Origin: Sipunculus nudus
Lineage: Eukaryota; Annelida; Sipuncula; Golfingiida; Sipunculidae
Length of the DNA stretch: 64,000 nucleotides
Assembly (NCBI GenBank): GCA_026874595.1
Contig: CM049307.1
Coordinates: 3,495,579-3,559,578, forward strand
Reading direction: 5' to 3'
Each line of letters opens with the position of its first letter. Within the stretch, counting starts at the first letter, position 1. The notes below the pieces were generated by a model. The model did no database searches and was not told the origin of the DNA. It was given only the letters and a program-made list of their open reading frames with translations. Below, piece after piece: positions 24,466 to 38,010 of the stretch. Both the position numbers and the translations under genes were made by a program.

Positions 24466-24484
24466 CCACGCCCCCTGGTGGCTA
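24466..24484 (-). promoter_or_regulatory. CTCF-like motif, type 2 (CCCCCTGGTGG)
   Basis: The core CGCCCCCTGGTGGC matches the CTCF core exactly over 14 bases; flanking bases differ more. Same type at about 30,283, 43,041, 44,332, 45,848, 49,138, 50,768, 53,142, 56,514, 58,134 and 62,230, always in this orientation. Confidence 0.5.
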
Positions 24485-24536
24485 TTTCCAAAAAATGAAA
24501 AACTGATTTCGAGATATTTATAAATAACACAAAATA

Positions 24537-25908
24537 CTGTAGATTCAGATAATATCGTGGGCTTAAAATTTCGTGGTTTTTGTACAAAACGCATATCGTG
24601 GGGTATTTGAATTCGTGGAAAGACAAAGAATACTTTAGGAAATTATGTTTATTAATACCTCCATGTGCGCAAGGAAGACGAGTCCGATGTACACAGGTGA
24701 TTCGGCTTTGAAGCTTATCACACGGTGCGCCTGTATACCGCGGTCAGTCGGGTCAGTGTTGAACAAACATGCTCCGCCCGAGCCGAGTCTTACAAAGAAC
24801 TAATCAGCCGTTACCGGCACGTGCCGGGCGATACATCGGCTGTTAGTTGTAACAACCGATACATCGGCTTTCAGTTATAACACCCGATCACACCACGTTC
24901 ACAGAAAACGTAAACAATCACTTGACCGGAGAAAAAATGAAACGGGACCGTCCAAATGAAAGTTTTTAACTTATTTTTTTTTAATTTAGGCGGTAGGCAC
25001 ATGTGGCGCCTATAAATCCCTGACAGGGCGGTGAGACGAGACACGGTTCGTTCGTCATTCATCATGTCAGCTATATTTGGAGATTATAAAGAAATTATTT
25101 GCCCAATAGTATTCTCTGGCGCTTACTTACGCTAACATATATGTACAACTATCGGCAGTATTCGCAAGTACCGCCTGCATGTATTATTAATGGCTCACTG
25201 TTATGCACGCAACTGTTGTCGCAATATTCGGAATAAATGCTCTTTCGCGTCCCGCGGTAATGCAAATGAGTTCACACGGCCCTTGTCTTTTAGGCAAATA
25301 GGTAGCGTGGTTTTCATTTAATCTCTATTGAAAGAAGGTTGAAAAGGGCGGTTCCAAAAAAGCCGTGCCTCGGTAGCTGTGGTTACGAACATTGGAACTT
25401 GTGTACCGTTCCTGGCGTGTCAGAACTAACGCTTTGCGCGACAGAAATGTGGTATTGTTTTAGAATTTTTCACCCGAAATGTTGATAAGATGAAATGTGG
25501 GGATACGTTTTCAGTTTAAATTATACTTTGATATTGTTTTATTGTAAAGATATCAGGGGGGCCATGTTTGTACGATATTAATTTAGGGGAAATAATTTAA
25601 TTGACAAAAGAATACGTGTATTTATAAATCCCGTATTTTCATCGTAATTTACGAAAAGCAATTCAGTGCATTTAATAAATGTATCAAAAACAATCATAAA
25701 ATAGTAATAAATAATTTTTTGTATCTTTATTGAAAATTCAGCCGGCGGTAACAATTATAAATATGAAGTCGACCACCAGCTGCCGTTAAGTTACCGTATA
25801 TCCTCTGACCGTGTGATTTTTTTATCGTTGGAATCATGAATTCGTTGATTATCTTGATCCACGAAAACCACGAAAATAAAATCCCAACTAATATTTCTGA
25901 ATCTACAG
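24537..25908. mobile_element. 1,372-bp TA-flanked non-autonomous DNA transposon
   Basis: The termini CTGTAGATTCAGA and TCTGAATCTACAG are a perfect 13-bp inverted repeat; weaker inverted similarity ('tttcgtggtttt') reaches about 48 bp. TA flanks both ends (24,535-24,536 and 25,909-25,910). Uninterrupted paralogues such as 30,346-30,360 read 'acaaaatatatcaat', the empty site with one TA, so the boundaries are exact. The longest frame is about 64 codons, so no transposase is encoded. A TA duplication fits the Tc1/mariner group and several other TA-targeting superfamilies. The interior is richer in GC and CpG (about 24,660-24,880) than the host repeat. Confidence 0.9.
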
Positions 25909-26295
25909 TATATCAATTTCAAAGCCATTGTTAAAAAAATGCAACCTGTAGGTCATATTTAATGAAATCTCGAAGACTCTCGTTTGACGAGAAACGGTGC
26001 GAGATTTTGCAAGATTTTTGATTGGATCACCGAGAACTCACCAAGGGCTACAAGATGCAAAAAAATTGACCTCTCCAGCATAAAAACTGACAGAGTTAGA
26101 AGCTGAAAACTGCATATTTTCAAAATTCAAAAGTTTTACCCCAAAAATAGAGAAATCTGGCAATAGCGCAGTTTGGCACCTATGCGCAAAAATAAGCCCA
26201 TGGACCCCACTTGAAGGTGCTGTGATGGAAATGGCCCAATGTTTAATAGTTCTGGAGGTATAGCACCAAAACAAATTTTCATGTTTTTTCATCTG

Positions 26296-26314
26296 CAACG
26301 CCCCCTGGCGGCCA
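26296..26314 (-). promoter_or_regulatory. CTCF-like motif, type 3 (CCCCCTGGCGG)
   Basis: CAACGCCCCCTGGCGGCCA keeps all core positions except one. Same type at about 30,737, 49,593, 56,958 and 62,685. Confidence 0.45.
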
Positions 26315-26787
26315 TTTCCAAAATCTGAAAAAACAATTTCGAGATATTCTTGTGTTACATAAAATATCTCAGAATCAGTACGATTGCTGCAAATTTGAAA
26401 AATATCACGAAATTCCATGATTTCTCCCCAAAATTGCGTAACCATGGTAACAGCAAATTCAAGTAAGCTACATGTCAAAAGAAAGGCCAGGTGATGACGA
26501 AAAAAATGAGCTATTGCAGAAGTGGATAAGCCTATTTATGGCGAAGTTATAGTGCAAAAACCGTTAACCATACCTGTCGTGACCTTGACCCTTGACCTTG
26601 GAGCAATGTTGACCAAAAACAATAGGGCACCTAGAAATCAATTTCTCAATCAAGCCTGTAAGTTTCAAGTTGATTGATGCAAAAGTGTGACCTGGAGAGT
26701 CGTGACAAACAAACAAACAAAAAGACAAACAGACATACGCAACTGACGAACATGCTTGCCGAAATCGAAGATTTCCGGCAAGCAACA

Positions 26788-28725
26788 AGATGACCAGAGG
26801 TCACGCGCTTGCCGGAAATGGAAATGATACAGACAGATAGACAGAGAGTGCATGTAGAAACAGTCATATGAATGAGCAACATTGTGGGGGCAGCAGAAAC
26901 GGATAATATGTTTATTTATGCATGCTGACCTTTAACAGCTGCAAATCTTTCTAGTGTAAAAGGGACCAAGTTCAAAATTTTTTCATGAAATCCCGTTAAT
27001 CTCGTTTGACAAGAAGCAGTGAGACGTTTTTCAGGTTTGTCATGTCAAGCTGGCCAAATGATATGAAATGCCGAAAACTAGACCTGTCTAGCTATAAAAG
27101 CCGCTGAGTTATAAGCATTTGCATGAAATCTCGTGTTTTCTCGTTTGACGGGAAATGGTGCGAGCTTTGGCGAGATTTCCAGTTTTGTCATGTCAGGTTT
27201 GTCAAATATTACAAAATGCCGGAAACTAGACCTGTCTAGCTGCAAAAGTCGCCGTTTTATCAGCATTTACGTGAAATCATGTTTTTTTCTCGCTTGACGA
27301 GATATAGTACGAGATTTGGCAAGACGAGCAGTTTTATTATGTCAAGACGGCCAAACGTTACGAAATGGCGAAAACTAGATCCGTCTAGCTGTAAAAGTCG
27401 CCGAGTTATAAGCATTTCCGTGTACTCTCATGTTTTCTCGTTTGACGAGATACGGTGCGAGATTTTGCCAGACTTGCATATCTGTCGTGTCAAGCTGGGC
27501 TAGTGGAACTAAATGCCGAAAACCAGACGTGTCTAGCTGTAAAACTGGCCCAGTTATAAGCATTTCCGTGAAATCCCGTGTTTTCTCGTTTGACGAGATA
27601 CGGTGCGAGATTTGGCCTGTCTTGCAGCTCTGTCGTGTCAAGCTTGTTTGGTGGAACGAAATGCCGAAAACCAGACCTGTCTAGCTGTAAAAGTCGCCGA
27701 GTTATAAGCATTTCCGTGAAGTCTCGTTTTTTTCTCGTTTGACGAGGTATGGCGCTAGATTTGGCGTGACTTTCAGTTCTGTCGTGTCAAGCTGGTAATG
27801 TGGAACAAAATGCCGAAAACTAGATCTGCCTAGCTTAAAAACTGACAAAGTTACAAAAAATGGTCGTGTTTTTTCCAATTTCCATGATTTTTGCCCCAAA
27901 AATGTAACCATGGTAACGGCACTTGCATATCTGTCGTGTCAAGCTGGTCTAGTGGAACTAAATGCCGAAAACCAGACGTGTCTAGCTGTAAAACTGGCCC
28001 AGTTATAAGCATTTCCGTGAAATCCCGTGTTTTCTCGTTTGACGAGATACGGTGCGAGATTTGGCCTGTCTTGCAGCCCTGTCGTGTGAAGCTTGTTTGG
28101 TGGAACGAAATGCCGAAAACCAGACCTGTCTAGCTGTAAAAGTCGCCGAGTTATAAGCATTTCCGCGAAGTCTCGTTTTTTCTCGTTTGACGAGATATGG
28201 CGCGAGATTTGGCGTGACTTTCAGTTCTGTCGTGTCAAGCTGGTCATGTGGAACAAAATTCCGAAAACTAGATCTGCCTAGCTTAAAAACTGACAAAGTT
28301 ACAAAAAATGGTTGTGTTATTTCCAATTTCCGTGATTTTTGCCCAAAAAATGTAACCATGGTAACGGCAAATTTAAGTAAGCTACATGTCAAAAGAAAGG
28401 CCAGGTGATGACGAAAAAAATGAGCTATTGCAGAAGTGGATAAGCCTATTTATGGCGAAGTTATAGTGCAAAAACCGTTAACCATACCTGTCGTGACCTT
28501 GACCCTTGACCTTGGAGCAATGTTGACCAAAAACAATAGGGCACCTAGAAATCGGTTTGTCAAACAAGCCTGTAAGTTTCAAGTTGATTGATGCAAAAGT
28601 GTGACCTGGAGAGTCGTGACAAACAAACAAACAAACAAACAAACAAACAAACAAACAAAGAGACAAACAGACATACGCAACTGACGAACATGCTTGCCGA
28701 AATCGAAGATTTCCGGCAAGCAACA
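26788..28725 (+). mobile_element. Modular element D (148-bp core type)
   Basis: Same left end and lead-in as C. Inside, a tail-like block with 'aaccatggtaac' (27,906) runs directly back into a core monomer ('ggcacttgcatatctgtcg', 27,918), an internal junction also seen at 19,060 and 32,770. Ends with ACAA repeats (28,618-28,660) and the hairpin at 28,692-28,721. Confidence 0.75.
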
Positions 28726-31230
28726 AGATGACCAGAGGTCACGCGCTTGCCGGAAATGGAAATGATACAGACAGGTAGACAGAGAGTGCATGTAGAAACA
28801 GTCATATGAATGAGCAACAATGTGGGGGCAACAGAAACGGATAATATGTTTATTTATGCATGCTGACCCTTAACAGCTGCATATCTTTCTAGTGTAAAAG
28901 GGACCAAGTTCAAAATTTTTTCATGAAATCCCGTTAATCTCGTTTGACAAGAAGCAGTGAGACGTTTTCAGGTTTGTCATGTCAAGCTGGCCAAATGATA
29001 TGAAATGCCGAAAACTAGACCTGTCTAGCTATAAAAGCCGCTGAGTTATAAGTATTTGCATGAAATGTCGTGTTTTCTCGTTTGACGGGAAATGGTGCGA
29101 GCTTTGGCGTGATTTCCAGTTTTGTCATGTCAGGTTTGTCAAATATTACAAAATGCCAGAAACTAGACCTGTCTAGCTGCAAAAGTCGCCGTGTTATCAG
29201 CATTTACGTGAAATCATGTTTTTTTCTCGCTTGACGAGATATAGTACGAGATTTGGCAAGACGAGCAGTTTTATTATGTCAAGACGGCCAAACGTTACGA
29301 AAAGGAGAAAACTAGATCCGTCTAGCTGTAAAAGTCGCCGAGTTATAAGCATTTCCGTGTACTCTTGTGTTTTCTCGTTTGACGAGATATGGTGCAGGAT
29401 TTGGCCAGTCTTGTAGATTTGTCATATCAAACTCTCTAAATGTTATGAAATGGCGAAAACTACATCTGTCTAGCTGTAAAAGTCGCCGAGTTATTAGCAT
29501 GTCTGTGAAATCTCCTTTTTTATCGTTTGACGAGATATGGTGCGAGATTTGGCCAGTCTTGCAGGTTTGTCATGTCAAGCCGTCCAAATGTTAATGAATG
29601 CCAAAAACTAGACCTGTCTAGCCGTGAAAGTCGCCGACTTATATGCATTTCTGTGAAATCTCGTTTTTCCACATTTGACCAGATATAGTGCGAGATTTCG
29701 CCAAGTATCGCAGTTTTACTATGTCAAGTTGGCCAAATGTTACCAAATGCCAAAAACTAGAACTGAGTAGCTGTAAAAGTCGCCTAGTTATAAGCATTTC
29801 CATGATATCTCGTTTTTTTCTCGCTTGACGAGATATGGTGCGAGATTTGGCCTGATTTTTTTTCTGGCGTGTCAAGCTGGTCATATGTTATGAAATGCCG
29901 GAAACTAGACCTGTGTAGCTGTAAAAGTCGCCGAGTTATAAGCATTTCTGTGAAATCTCGTTTTTTCTCGTTTGACGATAAACCGAGCGAAATTTGACGA
30001 GACTTGCAATTGAATGACTTAGAACCAAGGGGAAGCAGCCTTATGCAAAAAACTAGACCCTTGAAACATAAATATTAACCGAGATAGAAGCCAAAAACTG
30101 CATATTTTTAGATCGTCAAGTTTAACCCACAAATTTGGTAACCATGGTAACGGCAGCACAAAGCTACATGTGCGGAGGAATAAGCCAATGTACCTAGTTT
30201 AAGATACAACGATAAAAATTGTGCCATGTTTAAAATTATTTTAGATATTGCAGAAAAATGATATGTTACAGTGTTTCAGGTACCACGCCCCCTGGTGGCT
30301 ATTTCCAAAAAATGAAAAATTGATTTCGAGATAATTATAAATAACACAAAATATATCAATTTCAAAGCCATTGTTAAAAAAATGCAACCTGTAGGTCATA
30401 TTTAATGAAATCTCGAAGACTCTCGTTTGACGAGAAACGGTGCGAGATTTTGCAAGATTTTTGATTGGATCACCGAGAACTCACCAGGGGCTACAAGATG
30501 CAAAAAAATTGACCTCTCCAGCATAAAAACTGACAGAGTTAGAAGCTGAAAACTGCATACTTTCAAAATTCAAAAGTTTTACCCCAAAAATAGAGAAATC
30601 TGGCAATAGCGCACTTTGGCACCTATGCGCAAAAATAAGCCCATGGACCCCAGTTGAAGGTGCTGTGATGGAAATGGCCCAATGTTTAATAGTTCTGGAG
30701 GTATAGCACCAAAACAAATTTTCATTTTTTTTTATCTGCAACGCCCCCTGGCGGCCATTTCCAAAATCTGAAAAAACAATTTCGAGATATTCTTGTGTTA
30801 CATAAAATATCTCAGAATCAGTACGATTGCTGCAAATTTGAAAAATATCACGAAATTCCATGATTTCTCCCCAAAATTGCGTAACCATGGTAACAGCAAA
30901 TTTAAGTAAGCTACATGTCAAAAGAAAGGCCAGGTGATGACGAAAAAAATGAGCTATTGCAGAAGTGGATAAGCCTATTTATGGCGAAGTTATAGTGCAA
31001 AAACCGTTAACCATACCTGTCGTGACCTTGACCCTTGACCTTGGAGGAATGTTGACCCAAAACAATAGGGCACCTAGAAATCGGTTTGTCAATCAAGCCT
31101 GTAAGTTTCAAGTTGATTGGTGCAAAAGTGTGACCTGGAGAGTCGTGACAAACAAACAGACAAACAGACAAACAGACATACGCAACTGACGAACATGCTT
31201 GCCGAAATCGAAGATTTCCGGCAAGCAACA
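28726..31230 (+). mobile_element. Modular element E (148-bp core type), uninterrupted reference copy
   Basis: The same module order as element C without the nested transposon: lead-in, 148-bp monomers, type-2 CTCF-like site (30,283), type-3 site (30,737), X-box-like sites at 30,138 and 30,882, half-site block (31,023-31,045), short ACAA/ACAG run and hairpin at 31,197-31,226. Confidence 0.78.
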
Positions 31231-33494
31231 AGACGACCAGAGGTCACGCGCTTGCCGGAAATACTTTGACCCAGATTGGTAGAATAACAAGAAGATGTGA
31301 TAACGAAGACAAAGACCATGAAAATGAGCCCCTAGCGGCCATTTTCCAAAAATGAAAAATTCTTTTGGAGATATTAGTGCAAGATGTATCAGATGTATCA
31401 GTTAAAATAGATTCCTGCGAAATTGTGGGGTGTAGAATGTTTTATTTAAGACAAGGACCAGCTAAGAGGCCAAATTTAGGAGAGCTGACAAAGAGACAGA
31501 AATACTGACAAAGTGACACATCTGAGACAAAAGTTGGCCTTACAAAAATTGTGGGGAAGACCAAGCGGAAGAAAATGAGCCTAAGATTGTGAAGATAGGA
31601 TTAAAATTGACAAAGTTATGACGAAAATAACATTTCAACATTTTTTGATGACCTTGACCTTGACTTGTGGCAGATATTGACAAAAAAGGCATGCAGAACG
31701 TTTGGTCTTCCATGATCTCTGTAAGTTTTAAAGCGGTTGCTGTAAAATTGTGGCCTTTGTAGTGCTATATGTAAGACAAAAGAACCAGCAAGAAGGCGAA
31801 AATGAGGTCAGCTGACAAAGAGACAGAAATACTGACGAAGTGACACATCTGAGACAAAAGATGGCCTTACAAAAGTTGTGGGGAAGACCAAGAAGAAGAA
31901 AATGAGCCTAAGATTGTGAAGATAAGACCAAATTTGATAAAAGTTATGAAGAAAATAGAATTTCAAGGTTTTTGGCCGACCTTGACCTCTGATCTATATT
32001 GACCAAAAAGAATAGACTTCCAGGATTTGGAAATTTCTACCAGCTGTGTAAGTTTCAGGGCGATTGCTGGAAAATTGTGCCCAGGAGAGTACTGACAAAC
32101 TAGACCTGTCTAGCTGTAAAACTCGCCGAGTTATCAGCTTTCCCTGAAATCTCGTGTTTTCTCGTGTGACCAGATACGGTGCGAGATTGTGCCTGACTTG
32201 CAGTTTTGTCCTGTCAAGCTGGCCATGTGGAACGAAATGCCGAAAACAAGACCTGTCTAGCTGCAGTTTCGTGAAATCTCGTGTTATCTCGTTTGACGAG
32301 ATAGGGTGTGAGATTTTGCCAGGCTTGCATATCTGTCGTGTCAAGGTGGTCTAGTGGAACCAAATGCCGAAAACCAGACGTGTCTAGCTGTAAAACTGGC
32401 CGAGTTATAAGCATTTCTGTGAAATGTCGTGTTTTCTCGTTTGACGAGATACGGTGCGAGATTTGGCCTGTCTTGCAGCTCTGTCGTGTCAAGCTTGTTT
32501 GGTGGAACGAAATGCCGAAAACCAGACCTGTCTAGCTGTAAAAGTCGCCGAGTTATAAGCATTTCCGCGAAGTTTCGTTTTTTCTCGTTTGACGAGATAT
32601 GGCGCGAGATTTGGCGTGACTTTCAGTTCTGTCGTGTCAAGCTGGTCATGTGGAACAAAATGCCGAAAACTAGATCTGCCTAGCTTAAAAACTCATAAAG
32701 TTACAAAAAATGGTCGTGTTATTTCCAATTTCCATGATTTTTGCCCAAAAAATGTAACCATGGTAACGGCACTTGCAGCTCTGTCGTGTCAAGCTGGTCT
32801 AGTGGAACTAAATGCCGAAAACCAGACGTGTCTAGCTGTAAAACTGGCCCAGTTATAAGCATTTCCGTGAAATCCCATGTTTTCTCGTTTGACGAGATAC
32901 GGTGCGAGATTTGGCCTGTCTTGCAGCTCTGTCGTGTCAAGCTTGTTTGGTGGAACGAAATGCCGAAAACCAGACCTGTCTAGCTGTAAAAGTCGCCGAG
33001 TTATAAGCATTTCCGCGAAGTCTCGTTTTTTCTCGTTTGACGAGATATGGCGCGAGATTCGGCGTGACTTTCAGTTCAGTCGTATCAAGCTGGTCATGTG
33101 GAACAAAATGCCGAAAACTAGATCTGCCTAGCTTAAAAACTGACAAAGTTACAAAAAATGGTCGTGTTATTTCCAATTTCCGTGATTTTTGCCCAAAAAT
33201 GTAACCATGGTAACGGCAAATTTAAGTAAGCTACATGTCAAAAAAAAGGCCAGGTGGTGACGAAAAAAATGAGCTATTGCAGAAGTGGATAAGCCTATTT
33301 ATGGCGAAGTTATAGTGCAAAAACCGTTAACCATACCTGTCGTGACCTTGACCCTTGACCTTGGAGCAATGTTGACCAAAAACAATAGGGCACCTAGAAA
33401 TCGGTTTGTCATTTAAGCCTGTAAGTTTCAAGTTGATTGATGCAAAAGTGTGACTTGGAGAGTCGTGACAAACAAACAAACAAACAAACAAACT
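31231..33494 (+). mobile_element. Modular element F (chimeric core)
   Basis: The left end AGACGACCAGAGGTCACGCG mixes the two classes. The first 850 bp are about 350-bp units ('gacaaagagacagaaatactg' type at 31,487 and 31,817) with a partial CTCF-like site (31,328). At about 32,100 the sequence switches directly into 148-bp monomers ('actagacctgtctagctgta'). Ends in (ACAA)n with no hairpin and abuts element G. Confidence 0.68.
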
Positions 33495-35855
33495 AGACAA
33501 CCAGAGGTCGAGCGCTTGCCGGAAGTTGAAATGACAGACAGACGGACAGACAGAACATATTGTGGGTTTTCTATTATTGAATGACCCTCAGCGTTTGCTG
33601 AGAAGTTTTGGCCTGTAAAATGACATATCAGACAAAGCAACGAGGAAGCAGACAAAGCTGACAACAAAAGACGAACAGACAGACATACTGACACATCTGT
33701 GATAACAGATTACAGACAAGAGCGCCGAAGGTGAAGAAGAGCAAAATTAGCGATAGTTTATGTAGGTAAGGTTTATAATTTTGGAGAGATAGCCAAAACA
33801 TGATATGTTGGGAGAGGTTCGAGTTCAGCGCCCCCTAGCGGCCATATCCGGAAAATGAAAAATTGGTTTCGAGATATTAGTGTAAGACTTAAGATGTAAT
33901 AGTTTCAAAAGGATTCTTTCAAAACTGTGGAATGCTATATGTGAGACGCAAGAGCAAGCAGGCGAATTTGAGGACAACTCACAAACAGACGGACACACTG
34001 ACAAAGTGACACAGGATTGAGACCAGATGACATTATCAGTTTATGGAGAAGACTCAGAGAAAAAAAATAAGCTATAGTTTATGTATATGAGGCTTTGGGT
34101 TTTAGACATATGGCCAATGTAATGATATGTGTGTGAGGGTCGTTTGCAGCGCCCCCTAGCAGCCATAGTCAAAACATGAAAAAACAATTTCGAGATACTA
34201 GTGTAGGACTTATGATATGTTAGTTTCAAAAAGATTCCTGCAATAATGTGGCCTTTGGCGCAAGATGAATGAAATCTCGAAATATCTCTATTCACGAGAT
34301 ATTTTACGAGATACTGCAAGACTTGTAATAAAATCTTATAGTACTAGTTAAATGCTACCTGATGCAAGAAACTAGATCACTCTAGCTTTAAAACTGACAA
34401 AGTTAGAAAAATAAGACCCCTTATTTTCGAATATCCTGATTTTTACCCCAAAATTTGTAACCATGGTTACGGCAAATTTGAGTCAGCTACCCACAAGATG
34501 ACAGGCCTTGGAATGACGATTAAAATGAGCTATTGTTGAAGTAGATACGACTGAAAGTCACACAGATATGGAAAAAAAAAACGTTTTGGGAAGTTTTGAC
34601 GACCTTGACCTTTCACCTATATTAACCAAAAACAATAGGGCACCTAGAAATTATGTTTTTCATCATCCCTGTAAGTTTCAAGGTGATTGTGGCAAAATTG
34701 TGGCCAGGAGAGTGGTGACAAACAAACAAGAACCAGCAAGAAGGCGAATTGGAGGACAACTGACAAACAGACGGACACACTGACAAAGTGACTCAAGATT
34801 GAGTCCAGATGACTACTCCAGATTATGGAGACGACTCAAAGGAAGAAAAAAGCTACAGTCTATGTAACTGAGGCTTATAGTTTTGGAGATATTGCCAAAG
34901 CATGATATGTTGGGAGAGGTTCGAGTTCAGCGCCCCCTAGCGGCCATATCCGGAAAATGAAAAATTGGTTTCGAGATATTAGTGTAAGACTTAAGATGTA
35001 ATAGTTTCAAAAGGATTCTTTCAAAACTGTGGCCTGTAGAATGCTATATGTGAGACGCAAGAGCAAGCAGGCGAATTTGAGGACAACTGACAAACAGACG
35101 GACACAATGACAAAGTGACACAACATTGAGACCAGATGACAGTATCAGTTTATGGAGAAGACTCAGAGGGAAAAAATAAGCTATAGTTTATGTAATTGAG
35201 GCTTTGGGTTTTAGAGATATGGCCAATGTAATGATATCTGTGTGAGGGTCGTGTGCAGCGCCCCCTAGCAGCCATATTCGAAAAATGAAAAAACAATTTC
35301 GAGATACTAGTATAGGACTTATGATATGTCAGTTTCAAAAAGATTCCTGCAATAATGTGGCCTTTGGCGCAAGATGAATGAAATCTCGAAATATCTCTAT
35401 TCATGAGATATTTTACGAGATACTGCAAGACTTGTAATAAAATCTTGTAGTACTCGTTGAATGCTACCTGATGCAAAAAACTAGATCACTCTAGCTTTAA
35501 AACTGACAAAGTTAGAAAAATAAGATCCCTTATTTTCGAATATCATGACTTTTCCCAAAAAAATTGTAACCATGGTTACGGCAAATTTGGGTTAGCTACA
35601 CACCAGATGACAGGCCTTGGAATGACGATTAAAATGAGCTATTGTTGAAGTAGATACGACTAATAGTCACAAAGATATGAAGAAAAAAACGTTTTGAGAA
35701 GTTTTGACGACCTTGACCTTGACCTTTGACCTATTTTAACCAAAAACAATAGGGCACCTAGAAATTATGTTTTCCAACATCCCTGTAAGTTTCAAGGTTA
35801 TTGTGGCAAAAGTTGTGGCCAGGAGAGTGGTGACAAACAAACAAACAAACAAACT
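33495..35855 (+). mobile_element. Modular element G (330-bp core type, double)
   Basis: Left end AGACAACCAGAGGTCGAGCG. Two runs of 330-bp core and tail are joined at about 34,728, where a short (ACAA)n runs into 'gaaccagcaagaaggcg', the same fusion point as in element B at 21,718. X-box-like sites at about 34,449 and 35,566, DR1 at 35,720. Confidence 0.7.
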
Positions 35856-37777
35856 AGACGACCATAGGTCGAACGCTTGCCGGAATTCGGAAGTGAAACA
35901 CAGACGGACAGACAGAACATATTGTCGGTTTTCTATTAATGGAATGACTCTCAGAGACATTGATGAGAATATGTGGCCCGTAGAATGACATATGAGACAA
36001 AAGAACAGGCAAGCAGACAAAGCTGACAACAAAAGACGAACAGACAGACATACTGACTTTGTGAGACAAGATTGACACCAGATGACATAAGCTAGTTATT
36101 GAGAAGATTCAAAGGAAAAAAATGAGTTATAATTTATGTAATTAAGATTTATAGTTTACGAGTTATGGCGAATTAATGATATACTTGGGAGGCTCGACTG
36201 TAGCGCCCTCTAGCAGACATATTCCGAAGACGACAAATGCGTTTCGTATTATTAGTGTATGACATGAGATGTCTCAGTTTCAAAAGGATTCCGTCAAAGC
36301 TGTGGCCTGTAGAATGCTCTATGTAAGGCGTAAGAACCAGCAAGCAGGCGACTTTGAGGATAACGGACAAACAGATGGACACACTGACAAAGTGACAGAA
36401 GATTGAAACCAGATGCCTTAATCAGGTTATGGAGAAGACTCAAAGGAAGAAAATAAGCTATAGCTTATGTAACTGAGGCTTTGGGTGTAGAGTTATGGCC
36501 AATACAATGGTATGTGTGTGAGAGTCATGTGCAGCGCCCACTAGTGGCCATATCCGGAAAATGAAAAATTTATTTCTAGATATTAGTGTAAGACATAAGA
36601 TGTAATAGTTTCAAAAGTATTCCGTCAAAACTGTGGCCTACAGAATGCTATATGTGAGACGCAAGAGCCAACAAGCAGGCCAATTTGAGGACAACTGACA
36701 AACAGACGAAAACACTGACAAAGTGACTCAAAATTGAGTCCAGATGACTTCTCCAGGTTATGGAGAAGACTCAAAGGAAGAAAAAAGCTACAGTTTATGT
36801 AACTGAGGTTTATAGTTTTGGAGATATTGCCAAAGCATGATATGTTGGGAGAGGTTCAAGTTCAGCGCCCCCTAGCGGCCATATCCGGAAAATGAAAAAT
36901 TGGTTTCGAGATATTAGTGTAAGACTTAAGATGTAATAGTTTCAAAAGGATTCTTTCAAAACTGTGGCCTGTAGAATGCTATATGTGAGACGCAAGAGCA
37001 AGCAGGCGAATTTGAGGACAACTGACAAACAGACGGACACAATGACAAAGTGACACAACATTGAGATCAGATGACATTATCAGTTTATGGAGAAGACTCA
37101 GAGGGAAAAAATAAGCTATAGTTTATGTGATTGAGGCTTTGGGTTTTAGAGATATGGCCAATGTAATGATATCTGTGTGAGGGTCGTGTGCAGCGCCCCC
37201 TAGCAGCCATATTCAAAAAATGAAAAAACAATTTCGAGATACTAGTGTAGGACTTATGATATGTCAGTTTCAAAAAGATTCCTGCAATAATGTGGCCTTT
37301 GGCGCAAGATGAATGAAATCTCGAAATATCTCTATTCACGAGATATTTTACGAGATACTGCAAGACTTGTAATAAAATCTTGTAGTACTAGTTGAATGCT
37401 ACCTGATGCAAAAAACTAGATCACTCTAGCTTTAAAACTGACAAAGTTAGAAAAATAAGATCCCTTATTTTCGAATATCATGAATTTTCCCCAAAAAATT
37501 GTAACCATGGTTACGGCAAATTTGAGTCAGCTACACACCAGATGACAGGCCTTGGAATGACGATTAAAATGAGCTATTGTTGAAGTAGATACGACTAATA
37601 GTCACAAAGATATGAAGAAAAAAACGCTTTGAGAAGTTTTGACGACCTTGACCTTGACCTTTGACCTATTTTAACCAAAAACAATAGGGCACCTAGAAAT
37701 TATGTTTTCCAACATCCCTGTAAGTTTCAAGGTTATTGTGGCAAAATTGTGGCCAGGAGAGTGGTGACAAACAAACT
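35856..37777 (+). mobile_element. Modular element H (330-bp core type), reference copy
   Basis: Begins AGACGACCATAGGTCGAACG, then CTTGCCGGAATTCGG. It has four core units with CTCF-like sites near 36,203, 36,532, 36,862 and 37,192 (about 330 bp apart), then 'aaatatctctattcacgag', an X-box-like palindrome (about 37,501), DR1 (37,655) and a short (ACAA)n. Full-length relatives start at 19,790, 46,454, 53,837 and 58,745. Confidence 0.8.
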
Positions 37778-38010
37778 AGACGACCTGAGGTCGAACGCTT
37801 GCCGGAAGTTACCGGAAATAAGAGAGCGAAATAGATGGACAGTTACTAGGCAGACAGACAGGAAACATTTGGATCTGATCAGATGAAAAACCTCTATCAT
37901 GGGGAAAACAGTAGCACGTATGAATAAGGTCTTGCTGATTTTCAAAAGTCAAAGAGGAGTAGACAGAGAGACAGACAGAGAGACAGACAGACAGACGGAT
38001 AGAGAGACAT
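37778..38010 (+). mobile_element. Truncated element I
   Basis: Left end CGACCTGAGGTCG plus CTTGCCGG, then 'aaacatttgga' through 'gctgattttcaaaagtc' and an ACAG/AGAC run (37,960-38,005). The same lead-in recurs at 51,374-51,590. The rest of the element is missing and unrelated sequence follows. Confidence 0.6.

Larger units (their letters stand above)
22909..26787 (+). mobile_element. Modular element C (148-bp core type), interrupted
   Basis: Left end TGACCAGAGGTCACGCG plus CTTGCCGG, 148-bp monomers to about 24,200, a segment with 'ccacgccccctggtgg' and X-box-like site, a nested insertion at 24,537-25,908, then the segment with 'aacgccccctggcgg', a second X-box-like site, GACCTTGACCCTTGACC, (ACAA)n and the hairpin at 26,754-26,783. 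Removing the insertion gives a unit of about 2.5 kb, like element E. Confidence 0.75.
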
